Assembly: GCF_004745575.1 (NCBI RefSeq)
Contig: NZ_RPEM01000004.1
Span: 124,001 to 188,000, forward strand
Direction: 5' to 3'
DNA: 64,000 nucleotides
Source of the DNA: Pseudotabrizicola sediminis
Lineage (GTDB): Bacteria > Pseudomonadota > Alphaproteobacteria > Rhodobacterales > Rhodobacteraceae
The notes under the pieces are model-generated. The model made no database searches, was not told the DNA's origin, and saw only the letters and a list, made by a program, of their open reading frames with translations. Every line of letters starts with the position of its first letter. Positions within the stretch are counted from its first letter, which is position 1. This document shows, piece by piece, positions 8,999 through 19,011 of this stretch. The translations under genes were made by a program, and so were the position numbers.

Positions 8999-10009
8999 TT
9001 ACTGCGCGAGGCGATCCGGACTGACATTCAGCGTCACCACCAGGCCCTCGGGTGCCCAATGATAGGATATGGCCCCGCCCAGATGCCCAGTCACGCTGCG
9101 TTCTATCAACCGGCTGCCGTAGCCCGGCGGTTGTGTGGGCTGCGTGACAACTGGCCCCCCGCGTTCGGTCCACATGATGGTCACCGCTTCATCCCGCGCA
9201 GAACAGGACACGTCCAGCAGCCCATTCTCGACCGACAAGGCACCGTACTTCAATGAGTTTGTGGCCAGTTCGTGGATGATCATCGCCAGGATGGTGGTCG
9301 AGGAATCCCCGACCCGCATGCGGGGTACCGAAACCCGGATCCGCCCGCTGAAGGCCCCCAGATCATCATAGGGAGCTAGCAGAACGGTCAGCAAATCGCC
9401 AAGCAAGGCCGAAGCCGTTGCAGTCTGACCGGGCAGCGGGCGCACCAGATCATGCGCGCGGCCAAGCGCTGTCAGCCGCTGGGTCAGTTCACGCGCCATG
9501 TCCTTGGTGGTCGAGGTTGACCGCGATGTGATGGATGTCAGTCCGGAAGCAATGCTCAGGAGGTTCTTGACGCGGTGGCTCATCTCGCCCGCAAGCAACT
9601 CGCGCCCCTCTTCGGCTTGTTTGCGTCCGGTCACATCCAGAAAGATACCAAACATGATCCGCTGGACGATGCCTTCATCGTCACCCTGACCGCGCGCTGA
9701 AATCCACCGCAACTCGTCGCCGATCATAATTCGGAAGTCGATCTCGTAAGGTCCGATGATCGCCCGTGTAGCATTGAACGCGGCCCGCACCCGATCACGG
9801 TCTGCCGGGTGGATATGGGCGGACAGGTCTTCGAATGTAACGTCCGTGCTCCGCGCCACCCCCCACAGATCGTAGGCGGCGTCGTCCATGGCCAGCGCGT
9901 CGGTGTCGACATTCCAAGACCACAGCGTGACACCAGCCGCTTGGACGGCGCGCCTCAGGTTCTTTTGTTCCCAAAGCAGGGGACTCAGCGTGGCAGCCGT
10001 TGTGACCAT
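8999..10009 (-). CDS. PAS HWE-type sensor histidine kinase
   Basis: 336 residues. Start 10009 (MVTTAATLSP) was chosen because GAAAGAAG lies just upstream; the frame is open to 10060. One PAS domain (about 15-130) precedes the HWE phosphoacceptor EMSHRVKNLLS (His145) and the ATPase region with HELATNSLKYGAL and GYGSRLIERSV. Soluble. Like its convergent neighbour it lacks an adjacent response regulator, so it may feed a distant regulator such as PhyR or a single-domain receiver. The two kinases differ in architecture and have limited similarity outside the catalytic motifs, so they are not a recent duplication. Confidence 0.85.
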   Translation of the reverse strand: MVTTAATLSPLLWEQKNLRRAVQAAGVTLWSWNVDTDALAMDDAAYDLWGVARSTDVTFEDLSAHIHPADRDRVRAAFNATRAIIGPYEIDFRIMIGDELRWISARGQGDDEGIVQRIMFGIFLDVTGRKQAEEGRELLAGEMSHRVKNLLSIASGLTSITSRSTSTTKDMARELTQRLTALGRAHDLVRPLPGQTATASALLGDLLTVLLAPYDDLGAFSGRIRVSVPRMRVGDSSTTILAMIIHELATNSLKYGALSVENGLLDVSCSARDEAVTIMWTERGGPVVTQPTQPPGYGSRLIERSVTGHLGGAISYHWAPEGLVVTLNVSPDRLAQ

Positions 10010-10231
10010 GACACTTCTTTCGAAAGTTCCAAACGGACGGGTGGCGAGCCTGACAAACATTTTCTGGTCCGGGGGTCAATCGCCAAATGCCCGACTCCGC
10101 CCGGTGTTGGCGGGGGCGTGCTGAAACATGGCGGAATAGTGGCAATATCCATGATTCATTGCACGAGATCGCCACATTTGTTTCCAGATTTGCCTACAGT
10201 GTCAGGCTAGGCAACCTATTGGAGTGGGACG

Positions 10232-11206
10232 GTGAACAAATCAATGTTCGGCAGGACGGCTCGGGTGGTGTACGCGGACGCGCAGCCGTGGGATTTCGTG
10301 CAGGTTGCGGAAGATCTGCATCACACTTTGTCGCAACTGGACGGCACAAATGTGTCGTTCGGGTGGGAGGGTGCAGCCACTGCAGTTTTCAACGTTTCCG
10401 GAGTCCGGATCTTGTTGAGGACAGATGACTGCAACGGTGACTCTTTGACATGCCTTACGGTCGCGGTTGAATTGTCGCCAAACGGATCAGACCCCGGTCT
10501 CGGCACAGTCTGCGAGAAAACCTGTGCCAGCGTGATTGACCACCTGCAACGACGGTATCCCGGGGTGACCACCATGCAACATCGGCAAACCGAACCCGTC
10601 GCGCACCGTCTGCAAGCTCGTCGGATCGCCGCAGTGCCATCCCTGCCGGAACCACCCGGCAGTCCGGCACTTGATAACGTTTCCTTGGCAGGGGCATCCG
10701 GGATGCTGCATCCCGCCAAAAGCGCTGAAGTGTTGCGCGCACATCGGGGCGAAGGTCCGAACACCTCACAACACCCCATACGCGCCTCTTTCGCCAGATC
10801 GGGAAGAACCGGAGCACGGACGCGGGCAGCCACCGCACGCGCGCGGGGCGGAGCTTATTTTACCACGTCAGCCAGTTCTTCAGGTCCGTTCCCCAGGATC
10901 GTGGACGAACCCTCTTTGTCTGTCTCGCACGATGTCGAATTTGCCCGTGTCCGCAGCGCATTCAACTATGTAGAGCCTGAAGCGCCCTCCCCGCGGCTCA
11001 GCACGCCGCTGCGCCTCACCACGCATGCGCTGAATGCCTCGCTCATCATGGTCTGGGCACCGCTTGGGGCGGGTGTGATGGCCTATTCGCTGGTCAGGGG
11101 CGAGAGCACGCGGTTTTCGGGCCGCATGGTTGTGCTGACTGGCTTGTTTGCTGCGGCGTTGAACACGCCGTTCGGGCAATACATGTCGACGATGATCGGG
11201 GTTTAA
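10232..11206 (+). CDS. unrecognised protein with C-terminal membrane segments
   Basis: 324 residues, GTG start at 10232 with GGAG seven bases upstream. No family recognised. Residues 1-110 look like a compact alpha/beta domain (FVQVAEDLHHTLSQL, then alternating strands and a Cys pair in VCEKTC). Residues 115-250 are Pro/Ala/Arg/Ser-rich and probably disordered. The C-terminus has two hydrophobic segments (about 270-290, IMVWAPLGAGVMAYSLV, and 299-318, VVLTGLFAAALNTPFGQYM). The layout suggests a membrane-tethered cytoplasmic domain on a flexible linker. It stands alone, divergent from the HWE kinase gene. Confidence 0.7.
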   Translation: MNKSMFGRTARVVYADAQPWDFVQVAEDLHHTLSQLDGTNVSFGWEGAATAVFNVSGVRILLRTDDCNGDSLTCLTVAVELSPNGSDPGLGTVCEKTCASVIDHLQRRYPGVTTMQHRQTEPVAHRLQARRIAAVPSLPEPPGSPALDNVSLAGASGMLHPAKSAEVLRAHRGEGPNTSQHPIRASFARSGRTGARTRAATARARGGAYFTTSASSSGPFPRIVDEPSLSVSHDVEFARVRSAFNYVEPEAPSPRLSTPLRLTTHALNASLIMVWAPLGAGVMAYSLVRGESTRFSGRMVVLTGLFAAALNTPFGQYMSTMIGV

Positions 11207-11244
11207 AACACCCGCACCCCGCGTGCCAGACATGCCCTTTCGGC

Positions 11245-11277
11245 GCACGGGCGAGCGCAACGCGCACCCGCCCGTGC
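11245..11277. terminator. bidirectional hairpin between convergent genes
   Basis: GCACGGGCG (11245-11253) pairs with CGCCCGTGC (11269-11277) across 15 bases, lying between the convergent ends at 11206 and 11287. Confidence 0.55.
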
Positions 11278-11286
11278 TGATGGCAC

Positions 11287-11730
11287 TCAGAGACCGCGGG
11301 CCGCAAGCCAGGCGTTCATTTGTGCGATCTCGGTTTCCTGCGCCGCGATAACAGCTTCGGACAAAGCACGTATTTCGGGGTCTGTGCCGAATTCCAACTG
11401 CACCCGCGCCATGGCCACCGCAGCTTCGTGATGCGGGATCATACCTTTGATGAAGTCAACATCTGCATCCCCGGTGTAGGGGATCATCATATCCGCCATC
11501 ATCACGTCCATCGCTGCCGCATAGGCCTGTACCGCAGGGTTGTCAGCCAGTTCGGGCGGGATCATGCTGGCGTGGTTCATCATGCCCATGCCCTCCATCC
11601 CGGCCATGCCAGAGTGGCCCATCGCAGAATGGTCCATCCCTTCCATGGTGGATGTCTGGGCGAGTGCCAGCCCGCCCACAATGGCAATTGCACCTGCAAT
11701 CACGGCGAGGTTGCGCTTTTTCATCATCAT
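11287..11730 (-). CDS. DUF305 secreted protein of the copper module
   Basis: 147 residues. Start 11730 begins three consecutive ATGs; the third (11724) is better spaced from AAGGA. A signal peptide (about 1-24, ending LALAQ) precedes a Met/His-rich stretch ([23 protein letters not shown]) that could bind Cu(I). The DUF305 core carries its hallmark MIPHHEAAV and the pairs MMADMM and QMNAWL. DUF305 proteins are ferritin-like periplasmic proteins that often accompany copper or mercury resistance genes. It lies 19 bases after copZ on the same strand, so the pair probably shares the CueR-type promoter at 11973-12003. Confidence 0.88.
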   Translation of the reverse strand: MMMKKRNLAVIAGAIAIVGGLALAQTSTMEGMDHSAMGHSGMAGMEGMGMMNHASMIPPELADNPAVQAYAAAMDVMMADMMIPYTGDADVDFIKGMIPHHEAAVAMARVQLEFGTDPEIRALSEAVIAAQETEIAQMNAWLAARGL

Positions 11731-11748
11731 CTTCCTTTTTGTTATCCG

Positions 11749-11937
11749 TTACGCAGGCGCAAAGCCGGCGTCGGCCAGCACGGCTGCCAGTTTTTCACGC
11801 GGGGCAGTGGAGGTTACGTCAACCTTGCGGGTCGCCGGGTCTGCCGCAACTTCGGCCGTGGGATCGACAGACTGGATGACCTTGGTCACGCTGCGCACGC
11901 AACCGCCGCAGGTCATGGTTTCGATATGGAACTGCAT
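11749..11937 (-). CDS. copZ: copper chaperone, heavy-metal-associated domain protein
   Basis: 62 residues: a single HMA domain with the metal-binding motif MTCGGC near the N-terminus (Cys10 and Cys13) and the beta-alpha-beta-beta-alpha-beta pattern. It would carry Cu(I) in the cytoplasm to the CopA ATPase encoded divergently. The 36-base leader is followed upstream by a CueR-type promoter. Confidence 0.9.
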   Translation of the reverse strand: MQFHIETMTCGGCVRSVTKVIQSVDPTAEVAADPATRKVDVTSTAPREKLAAVLADAGFAPA

Positions 11938-11972
11938 GAGTAGCTCTTTCTGGATGTCGCCTCACGCAATTA

Positions 11973-12003
11973 CAGATAGGGCTTCCAACGGTGGTAAGGT
12001 CAA
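11973..12003 (-). promoter_or_regulatory. CueR-type promoter/operator for copZ
   Basis: Minus strand: -35 TTGACC (11998-12003), a 19-base spacer, then TATCTG (11973-11978). The spacer holds an inverted ACCTTacca/GGAAGcC dyad. An over-long 19-base spacer with an internal dyad is the hallmark of MerR-family-controlled promoters. Confidence 0.8.
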
Positions 12004-12041
12004 GAGCACATGGCCGTGATTGCATTCTTTTGCCAAAGCGC

Positions 12042-12072
12042 TTGACCTTACCATCATGGGAAGGCCTATCTG
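12042..12072 (+). promoter_or_regulatory. CueR-type promoter/operator for copA-cueR
   Basis: TTGACC (12042-12047), 19-base spacer, TATCTG (12067-12072), with the dyad ACCTTaccatcatgGGAAGGcC across the spacer. It is nearly the same as the divergent site at 11973-12003, so one regulator should activate both sides. Confidence 0.82.
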
Positions 12073-12106
12073 ACACAGCGGAACGAGGCAGCAAAGGTGA
12101 TCCGCC

Positions 12107-14602
12107 ATGACAATCAGCCCAAAAAACATGGTGCCTCCGGGTGGCGACGCGGCAAGGATCGTCCTCGATGTCGAAGGCATGACCTGCGCCTCCTGCGTCG
12201 GGCGGGTGGAGCGTGCGTTGCGGGCGGTTCCGGGGGTCAAGGCGGCCTCGGTCAATCTGGCGACCGAGCGGGCCGAGATTGCGGGCACCGATCTGGACCG
12301 CGCGGCGCTGGTGAAGGCGGTGGAGGATGTGGGCTACGATGTGGCCTCTGCCCCGGTTGATCTTGTGATTGAGGGGATGACGTGTGCCTCCTGCGTCGCC
12401 CGGGTGGAACGCGCGCTGAAAGCCGTGCCCGGCGTGACTGAGGCCAGTGTCAACCTTGCGACGGAACGGGCGCATGTGACAGGGCAGGCAGATGCGACCG
12501 CCCTGATCCGCGCCATCGAGACCGCAGGCTATGACGCACGGCAGGCAGTGCCAGCCTCTGCCGGGTCAGACGAGGCATCAGCTCGCAAGCTGGCCGAGGA
12601 AGCCGCGTTGAAGCGCGATCTGTGGATTGCGGCAGCGCTGTCCTTGCCGGTCTTCGTCCTCGAAATGGGCTCACACCTGTTCATGGCGGTACACATGGCG
12701 GTGATGAACACCATCGGCATGCAGGCCAGCTGGTATCTGCAGTTCGCGCTGACTTCGGCAGTTCTGCTTGGCCCCGGCCGGCGGTTCTATGCCAAGGGCT
12801 TTCCCGCGCTGGCCCGGTTTGCGCCGGACATGAACAGCCTTGTCGCCGTCGGCACCTCTGCTGCCTATGGCTATTCGCTGGTGGCCACCTTTGCCCCCGG
12901 CCTGCTGCCAGCCGGTACGGTGAACGTGTATTACGAGGCGGCGGCGGTGATCGTGACCCTGATCCTTCTGGGCCGGTATCTGGAATCTCGCGCCAAGGGG
13001 CGTACCTCGGAAGCGATCAAGCGGCTTGTGGGATTGCAGGCCAAGACTGCGCGCGTAATCCGCGATGGCGCGCTGCGTGAGGTACCGATTGCCGAGGTGC
13101 GGCCCGGAGACCTTGTCGACATACGCCCCGGCGAGCGGGTGCCGGTGGATGGTGCGGTGACCGAAGGCCAAAGCTGGATCGACGAAAGCATGATCTCGGG
13201 GGAACCTGTGCCCGTGGAAAAGACCTCCGGCAGCGCGGTCACCGGCGGCACCGTCAACCAGACCGGCGCATTCACCTTCCGCGCCACGGCGGTGGGCGAG
13301 GCGACGATGCTGGCGCAGATCATCCGCATGGTCGAAGCGGCGCAGGGGGGCAAATTGCCAATTCAGGCCCTGGTCGACCGGGTGACAATGTGGTTCGTGC
13401 CCGCCGTCATGGCACTGGCCGCACTGACCTTTGCGGTCTGGCTGATCTTTGGCCCCGATCCTGCGCTGACCTTTGGTCTGGTCAATGCCGTGGCCGTCCT
13501 GATCATTGCCTGCCCCTGTGCGATGGGGCTTGCCACGCCGACCTCGATCATGGTCGGCACCGGGCGGGGTGCGGAACTGGGGGTGCTGTTCCGCAAGGGC
13601 GAGGCCTTGCAGGCCCTTCAGGATGTGCGTGTCGTGGCCTTTGACAAGACCGGGACCCTGACGATGGGCAAACCCCGCCTGACCGACCTGCATCTTGCCG
13701 TAGGGTTCGCGCGTGCACCGGTGCTGGCGGCGGTCGCGGCGGTAGAGGCAAAGTCGGAACACCCGATTGCCCGCGCCATCGCTGCGGCGGCAGAGGAAGA
13801 GGGCCTGACACTGCCAGAAGTCAGCGGCTTTGCCTCAGTCACCGGTTATGGCGTTTTGGCGCTGGCCGGGGGCCAGCGGGTAGAGATCGGGGCTGACCGC
13901 TATATGGCACAGCTGGGTCTGGATGTGGCGCCCTTTGCCGGGGTCGCGGCGCAGTTGGCGGATGAAGGCAAGTCGCCGCTTTACGCAGCCATCAACGGAA
14001 AACTGGCCGCAATTCTGGCCGTGGCCGACCCGATAAAGGACAGCACGCCGCAAGCCATTCGCGCGCTGCATGCGCTTGGCCTGAAGGTGGCGATGATCAC
14101 GGGCGACAACGCCCGCACCGCGCAGGCGATCGCGCGACAGCTGGGGATTGACGAGGTGGTGGCCGAGGTGCTCCCAGATGGCAAGGTGGCGGCGGTCGAA
14201 CGGTTGCGGGCGCTGGGGCCGCTGGCCTATGTCGGCGACGGCATCAACGATGCCCCGGCACTGGCGGCGGCGGATGTGGGGCTTGCCGTGGGCACCGGCA
14301 CCGACATCGCGATCGAGGCGGCGGATGTGGTGCTTATGACCGGGCGGCTGACGGCAGTGCCCGACGCCATCGCGCTGTCAAAGGCCACGATGCGCAACAT
14401 CCGGCAGAACCTATTCTGGGCCTTCGCCTATAACGCGGCGCTGATCCCGGTGGCGGCGGGGGTGCTGTGGCCCGGATTCGGCATCCTGCTGTCGCCGGTC
14501 TTTGCGGCGGGTGCGATGGCGCTGTCGTCGGTCTTTGTGCTTGGCAATGCGCTGCGCCTGCGCCGCTATCCCCCTGTTGTGTCTGAAGGAGCAAAGCCAT
14601 GA
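12107..14602 (+). CDS. copA: Cu(I)-exporting P1B-type ATPase
   Basis: 831 residues. It exports Cu(I) across the inner membrane. Two N-terminal HMA domains carry MTCASC (Cys27/Cys30 and Cys93/Cys96). Eight membrane segments follow, with the transport motif CPC at 469-471, the phosphorylated Asp513 in DKTGTLT, the His of SEHPIA, and [10 protein letters not shown]. All key residues of the CopA subgroup are present. Start ATG at 12107 has AAAGG upstream. It overlaps cueR by 4 bases (ATGA), so pump and regulator are translationally coupled. Driven by the CueR-type promoter at 12042-12072. Confidence 0.96.
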   Translation: MTISPKNMVPPGGDAARIVLDVEGMTCASCVGRVERALRAVPGVKAASVNLATERAEIAGTDLDRAALVKAVEDVGYDVASAPVDLVIEGMTCASCVARVERALKAVPGVTEASVNLATERAHVTGQADATALIRAIETAGYDARQAVPASAGSDEASARKLAEEAALKRDLWIAAALSLPVFVLEMGSHLFMAVHMAVMNTIGMQASWYLQFALTSAVLLGPGRRFYAKGFPALARFAPDMNSLVAVGTSAAYGYSLVATFAPGLLPAGTVNVYYEAAAVIVTLILLGRYLESRAKGRTSEAIKRLVGLQAKTARVIRDGALREVPIAEVRPGDLVDIRPGERVPVDGAVTEGQSWIDESMISGEPVPVEKTSGSAVTGGTVNQTGAFTFRATAVGEATMLAQIIRMVEAAQGGKLPIQALVDRVTMWFVPAVMALAALTFAVWLIFGPDPALTFGLVNAVAVLIIACPCAMGLATPTSIMVGTGRGAELGVLFRKGEALQALQDVRVVAFDKTGTLTMGKPRLTDLHLAVGFARAPVLAAVAAVEAKSEHPIARAIAAAAEEEGLTLPEVSGFASVTGYGVLALAGGQRVEIGADRYMAQLGLDVAPFAGVAAQLADEGKSPLYAAINGKLAAILAVADPIKDSTPQAIRALHALGLKVAMITGDNARTAQAIARQLGIDEVVAEVLPDGKVAAVERLRALGPLAYVGDGINDAPALAAADVGLAVGTGTDIAIEAADVVLMTGRLTAVPDAIALSKATMRNIRQNLFWAFAYNAALIPVAAGVLWPGFGILLSPVFAAGAMALSSVFVLGNALRLRRYPPVVSEGAKP

Positions 14603-15015
14603 ACATCGGTGACGCCGCCAAAGCCTCGGGCGTGTCGGCAAAGATGATCCGCTATTACGAATCCACCGGCCTGATCCCGGCGCCGGGACGGACCGGCGCG
14701 GGATACCGGGTGTATTCGGACAGCGACGTGCAGATGCTGCGCTTTATCCGCCGGTCACGCGATCTGGGCTTCCCGGTCGAAAGGATCGCCGAGTTGCTGG
14801 CGCTTTGGCGGGACCGGTCGCGGCACAGCGCCGACGTCAAGCGTCTGGCTCAAGACCAGATCGACGGGCTGGAGCGCAAGATCGCCGAGATGCAGGCGAT
14901 GAAAGAGACCCTTCAGCACCTTGCAGATGCATGCTGCGGCGATCACAGGCCAGACTGTCCGATACTGGCAGATCTTGGCAACGGGCCGAGCCTGTTGCGG
15001 ATTATGCACAGATAA
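14599..15015 (+). CDS. cueR: Cu(I)-responsive MerR-family regulator
   Basis: 138 residues. N-terminal MerR winged helix ([20 protein letters not shown], then GLIPAPGR), a dimerisation helix (about 75-110) and a metal loop with Cys112 and Cys120 (CCGDHRPDC). Those are the same positions as the two Cu(I) ligands of Escherichia coli CueR, which points to a monovalent coinage metal sensor. It overlaps the copA stop by 4 bases, so its own expression rises with copA (positive autoregulation). Confidence 0.93.
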   Translation: MNIGDAAKASGVSAKMIRYYESTGLIPAPGRTGAGYRVYSDSDVQMLRFIRRSRDLGFPVERIAELLALWRDRSRHSADVKRLAQDQIDGLERKIAEMQAMKETLQHLADACCGDHRPDCPILADLGNGPSLLRIMHR

Positions 15016-15154
15016 GGCCCAGCGGCCGCGATGCCGTTCCGCATTTATTGCTCTACTGAATCAAACGGACACCCGCCAAAGCACCAACCACCCAGGAGCT
15101 CAAGCCTGATTCACAGGGTGGGTCCAGTCTTTGCTTTGCCGCGTGTCCGCGCAA

Positions 15155-15229
15155 TCAGCGCAGACCGAAGAAGGAAAGGATCACAAGGACAACAACGACG
15201 AGGCCGACAATGTAGATAATTCCGTTCAT
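15155..15229 (-). CDS. 24-residue single-pass membrane peptide
   Basis: Start ATG at 15227-15229 with GAAGG six bases upstream; stop TGA at 15155-15157. The product begins MNGIIYIVGLVVVVLVIL and ends SFFGLR, so nearly all of it is one transmembrane helix. Peptides of this form are widespread in Rhodobacterales and other alphaproteobacteria (general knowledge) but have no assigned function. The excellent ribosome site and codon structure argue that it is real. Confidence 0.75.
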   Translation of the reverse strand: MNGIIYIVGLVVVVLVILSFFGLR

Positions 15230-15341
15230 GATAACCTTCAGAAGAATGCGCCTTTGAGGCGGGTTGCGTGCGCTCTTAACGCGTCACTGTTTGAAAGGTT
15301 CCCTCTTTGGCTGGGGCAACCAATGGCCCCATGATCACAGA

Positions 15342-16240
15342 TCAGCTCGCCCACACCCGCGCGACAAAGGCCATCGTCTCAACCGGTGCCTGACCCGGCC
15401 CACCTGAGGCCAACCGCTCTGCCCAATCGGTGCCCGGAAACCGCAGCCTCGCAAGCTCGGTCAGGGGGGGGGGGTTGCGACGCCTGCGCCTCGCGGCACA
15501 TCTCTTTCACCGCAGCCATCGCCTCTGGGCGGGGCATCTGCTCGGCCAAGGCAAAGGTCAGCGCCTCGGCATGGATCAGACCTTGACTGTCATCCAGCAG
15601 CCGGGACATGGCCGCGCCATCCGGCACAAGGCTTTCCGCAATTTCATTCGCCAGTGACAGCTTCCGGCTGGTGCTTATGCACAGGTGCGGCAAGTTCAGC
15701 CATTCGCTGAACCACGCGGCACCATCGCGTTGCTGCCGGTGCAGCGCCGCGCCCTGCACCAGTCCGGCCAAGCCGATCACCTGCCGCGCCAAGGCAACCA
15801 GCGCCGAAGCCGCCACCGGGTTCTGCTTTTGCGGCATGGTCGAAGACGCCCCCGATCCGCCACGAAAGCCCACCTCACCCAAGCCCGATTGCGACAGGGC
15901 CAGCACATCTTCGCCCAGCTTGCCCAGACTTCCTGCCAGACCGGCAGCGAAACCGGCAAGCTGGCCCGGCGCGCTGCGGTCGCTGTGCCAGCTGTGGCCA
16001 GGATCGGCCAGTGCCAACTCGCGCGCGAGCGCCGCACGCACCTGCGGCCCCAACTCCCCCATGGCGGACAATGTGCCTGCCGCCCCGGACAGCGACACCT
16101 TGGCAAACCCTGCCGTCCCCGGCGCAAGGCCAATGTGTACATAGGGTCCGGCGGTCTGCGACGCGGACTCTTTCAAGTAGCCCAGGGCTTGTGCCATGTC
16201 AGCGTCGGGTGGTCATGGCCCTGGTGGTCAGATCAGTCAT
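15342..16240 (-). pseudogene. pcaB: 3-carboxy-cis,cis-muconate cycloisomerase-like, truncated and frameshifted
   Basis: The readable frame 15379-16197 encodes the middle and C-terminal part of a fumarase/aspartase-superfamily lyase, with the signature GASSTMPQKQNPVAA and a QQRDGAAWFSEW segment. Two lesions are visible. First, the G-run at 15464-15474 (11 bases) throws the C-terminus out of frame; shifting one base restores a family-like tail (LTELARLRFPGTDWAERLAS) ending at 15342. Second, the 5' end is lost: a start with a good AAAGGGAG site at 16240 (MTDLTTRAMTTRR) stops after 13 codons, and the next sequence corresponds to the middle of the enzyme, so roughly the first 150 codons are missing. 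Downstream of quiC. Confidence 0.8.
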
Positions 16241-16293
16241 GGAAACTCCCTTTCAAACCGGGTGCAGCGCAGGCGCATTTGCGCCCGCCAACC

Positions 16294-18169
16294 CTAAGCC
16301 CGGGGCATCCCCGATGGCCGCGTATTGCGCTTTTGGGCGGCGATGCGGAACGGGGCATTCGGCGCGCCATAGCCCAGATAATTGCTCTGCCGCTGCACAA
16401 TCTCAAAAAACAGCCCATCGGAACGTGACGCGGAATACAGCTGAAAGAACTGCCCGCCCGCGTCTTCATCATAGAGAACGTTCGCGGCCTTCATCCGGGC
16501 GACGAGCGCGGGATCAAGCCCAAACCGCGCCTCGACATCCTCATAGTAATTCGCGCCGATCTCCAGCACCGGAAAGCCCCGGCTTGCAAGATCTACCGCC
16601 GTGGCAAAGATATCAGCGGTGCCAAAGGCGATGTGCTGCACCGATGCGCCAAAGGTGTCTTCGACAAACCGGCCCGCCAACGTGCGGCGCGCCTCGGCCC
16701 CGTTCAGCGTGACGCGCAGGCCGCCGGACTGCACCGCCTGGCTGCGCACTAGACCATCGGGGTCTGCCACATCAACCATTGGGGCCTTGGTCGCGCCAAA
16801 GATTGACGTGTAATACAGCGCCCAGGACAGCATCTCATCATAGGCCATGGTCTGGCCAAGGTGATCAATCCCGAGCAGTCCGGCACCGGAGCCCGGGCCT
16901 TTGGTGCGGAAATCCATCTCCCAGATCCGGGCGAGGTCAGATGCAGGATCCAGCAAGCGGATCATGCTGCCACCCACCCCGCGGATCGCCGGAATGTCCA
17001 GCTCACCAGCCCGTGCGGGCTGATCATGGTCTTGCGCCAACAGCGCGAGGGCCCGGGCATAAGCGGCACGCGCATCCGGCACCATCAGCGCCACTTCTGA
17101 CACCGTGGTGCCATGCGCGACGTAGGATGTGCGCGAAAAGCCTTCGGCATCGGTATTGACCAGAATGTTGATTGCGCCCTGCCGCCAAAGGGTCACCGGA
17201 CGCGAGACATGCGTGCCGGTCTGCGTGAATCCGGTTGCTTTCAGCAAGGATTCAAGCGCCGGGGCCTCGGCAGCCGAAGTGGCAAATTCCAGAAACTCGA
17301 TCGCTGTACGGCGGCGGATGCAGGAAAGGGCGGCAGATCCACCGTCAGACTAGGGTCCGTACGGCGCACACTGTCCATCAGCGAGATCAGGCTGCGGCGG
17401 CCGTCAGTCGCCACAAGACGCGGCACACCCGCGCGGAACTGATCGTTGAAGATCTCAAGACTGATCGGGCCTGCATAGCCCGTCGCCGTCACCGCGCGCA
17501 TGAAGCCGGTGACATCCAGATCGCCTTCACTCGGAATGTTGCGAAAGTGGCGCGACCAATACAGCAGGTCCATTTCGATGGCAGGCGCATCGGCCAATTG
17601 CACGAAAAAGATCTTGTCGCCGGGAATGCGGCGGATGGTGTCCGGGTCGATCTTGCGGCCCAGCGTGTGAAAGCTGTCAAGGATCAGCCCGACATGGGCA
17701 TGATCGGCACGGCGCACCACCTCCCACGCGTCGCGGTGATCGTTGACATGACGGCCCCAAGCCAGCGCCTCGAACCCCACGCGAACGCCATGACGGGCCG
17801 CCAGGTCGCCCACATCGTAAAAATCCTGCGCCATGCGGTCGATGCCCCCCATCGCCGCCGGATGCACCAAGGAACAAACCAGCACCAGATCGGTGCCCAG
17901 CTGGTTCATCAGATCAAACTTGCGCGCGGCGCGGCAAAGGCCCGGCTGCGCAGCGGCTCTGGCAGGCCTTCAAAATCGCGGAAGGGCTGGAACAGAGTGA
18001 TGGTCAGCCCGTGATCGCGCACCATCGTTCCCACTTCTGCCGGGGTAAAGTCAGACGCGATGAAGTCCTGCTCAAAAATTTCAATGCCGTCAAAGCCCGC
18101 GCCTGCAATGGCGGCCAGCTTTTCGGCAAACCCGCCCGAGATGGAAACCGTGGCGATCGAAGTCTTCAT
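16294..18169 (-). pseudogene. quiC: 3-dehydroshikimate dehydratase (QuiC1 type) with two frameshifts
   Basis: Three consecutive frames together make one protein: 17909-18169 (TIM-barrel start, MKTSIATVSISGGFAEKL), 17241-17909 (rest of the xylose-isomerase-like barrel, EALAWGRHVNDHRDAW, SLEIFNDQF) and 16294-17247 (HPPD-like vicinal-oxygen-chelate half). Inserting one base near 17920-17940 restores AFARAARKFDLMNQLG, and inserting one near 17298-17304 restores the linker AVQRIEFLEFATSAAEA. With two added bases the length is exactly 626 codons, the usual QuiC1 size. The enzyme makes protocatechuate from 3-dehydroshikimate. Its start overlaps the aroE stop by 4 bases. Confidence 0.85.
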
Positions 18170-19011
18170 GACACGTCTTTTCCTTCAGCCAGCTCGCGGC
18201 GCATTTGTGCCTCGTCCAACAGCAGCCCGGTGAAGATGGCCCAGGCATCGACGCCCTGACCAAAGAACAGCTCATAGCCTGAGATCACCTGCAAACCGGC
18301 GGTCATCGCGTCTTGCAGGAACTGGGTATCCACCGGGGTGTAGACCGCATCAAAGACCCATTCCGCACCGGAAAGATTTTCGCTCGGCAAAGGTGTGCCA
18401 TCATATCCGACCATGCCCACAGGCGTGCAGTTGATAATGCCGCTGACCCCGGCCGCCATGGCCGCAGCATCGGTGCCAGTCCGGGTCGTAAGACCGGGAC
18501 TCGCGGCAGCCAAAGCCTCGGCCAGGGCCTGCGCCTTGGGCAGATCGCGGTCGGCAATGCGGATCTCGGTCAGACCAAGTGCCACCAGCCCGAAGGCCAC
18601 CGCCTTGCCCACGCCCCCCGCGCCGATCATCAGCACCGGGCCGGGCGCAGCCGTTCCGCGCACCCGGCGATATGCCGCGATGAACCCCGAATAATCGGTG
18701 TTGAAGCCATGCGGCCCGCCCTCAGCAAACACCACAGTATTCACCGCACCGATCCCACGCACCAGCGGATCATCGACCGTCACCTTGGCCGCCGCGCGCT
18801 CTTTGTAAGGATAGGTGACATTGACTCCGCGATAGCCATTGTCGCGCACCCATTCGAACAGCGCGTCGAACGGCAGGCCCCGTTCTGCCGGTACCAACTG
18901 ATCATATATCACCCTCCGCCCGTTCTGCGCCCCGGCCAGACGATGCAGCCGAGGAGATTGCGATTTGGCGATGTTGTCGCCGATCAGGCCCAGATGGATC
19001 GGGTCGCTCAT
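18166..19011 (-). CDS. aroE: shikimate/quinate dehydrogenase family protein
   Basis: 281 residues from the ATG at 19011 (AAGAGGA upstream; open frame extends to 19122). Substrate-binding domain with the N-terminal GLIGDNIAKSQSPRLH and NVTYPYKE motifs and an NAD(P) Rossmann domain with GAGGVGKAVAFGL. Position upstream of quiC suggests a catabolic role, oxidising shikimate or quinate to the dehydro form, rather than the biosynthetic AroE. It is the only gene of the locus without a visible lesion. Possible isozyme names are ydiB or quiB. Confidence 0.88.
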   Translation of the reverse strand: MSDPIHLGLIGDNIAKSQSPRLHRLAGAQNGRRVIYDQLVPAERGLPFDALFEWVRDNGYRGVNVTYPYKERAAAKVTVDDPLVRGIGAVNTVVFAEGGPHGFNTDYSGFIAAYRRVRGTAAPGPVLMIGAGGVGKAVAFGLVALGLTEIRIADRDLPKAQALAEALAAASPGLTTRTGTDAAAMAAGVSGIINCTPVGMVGYDGTPLPSENLSGAEWVFDAVYTPVDTQFLQDAMTAGLQVISGYELFFGQGVDAWAIFTGLLLDEAQMRRELAEGKDVS

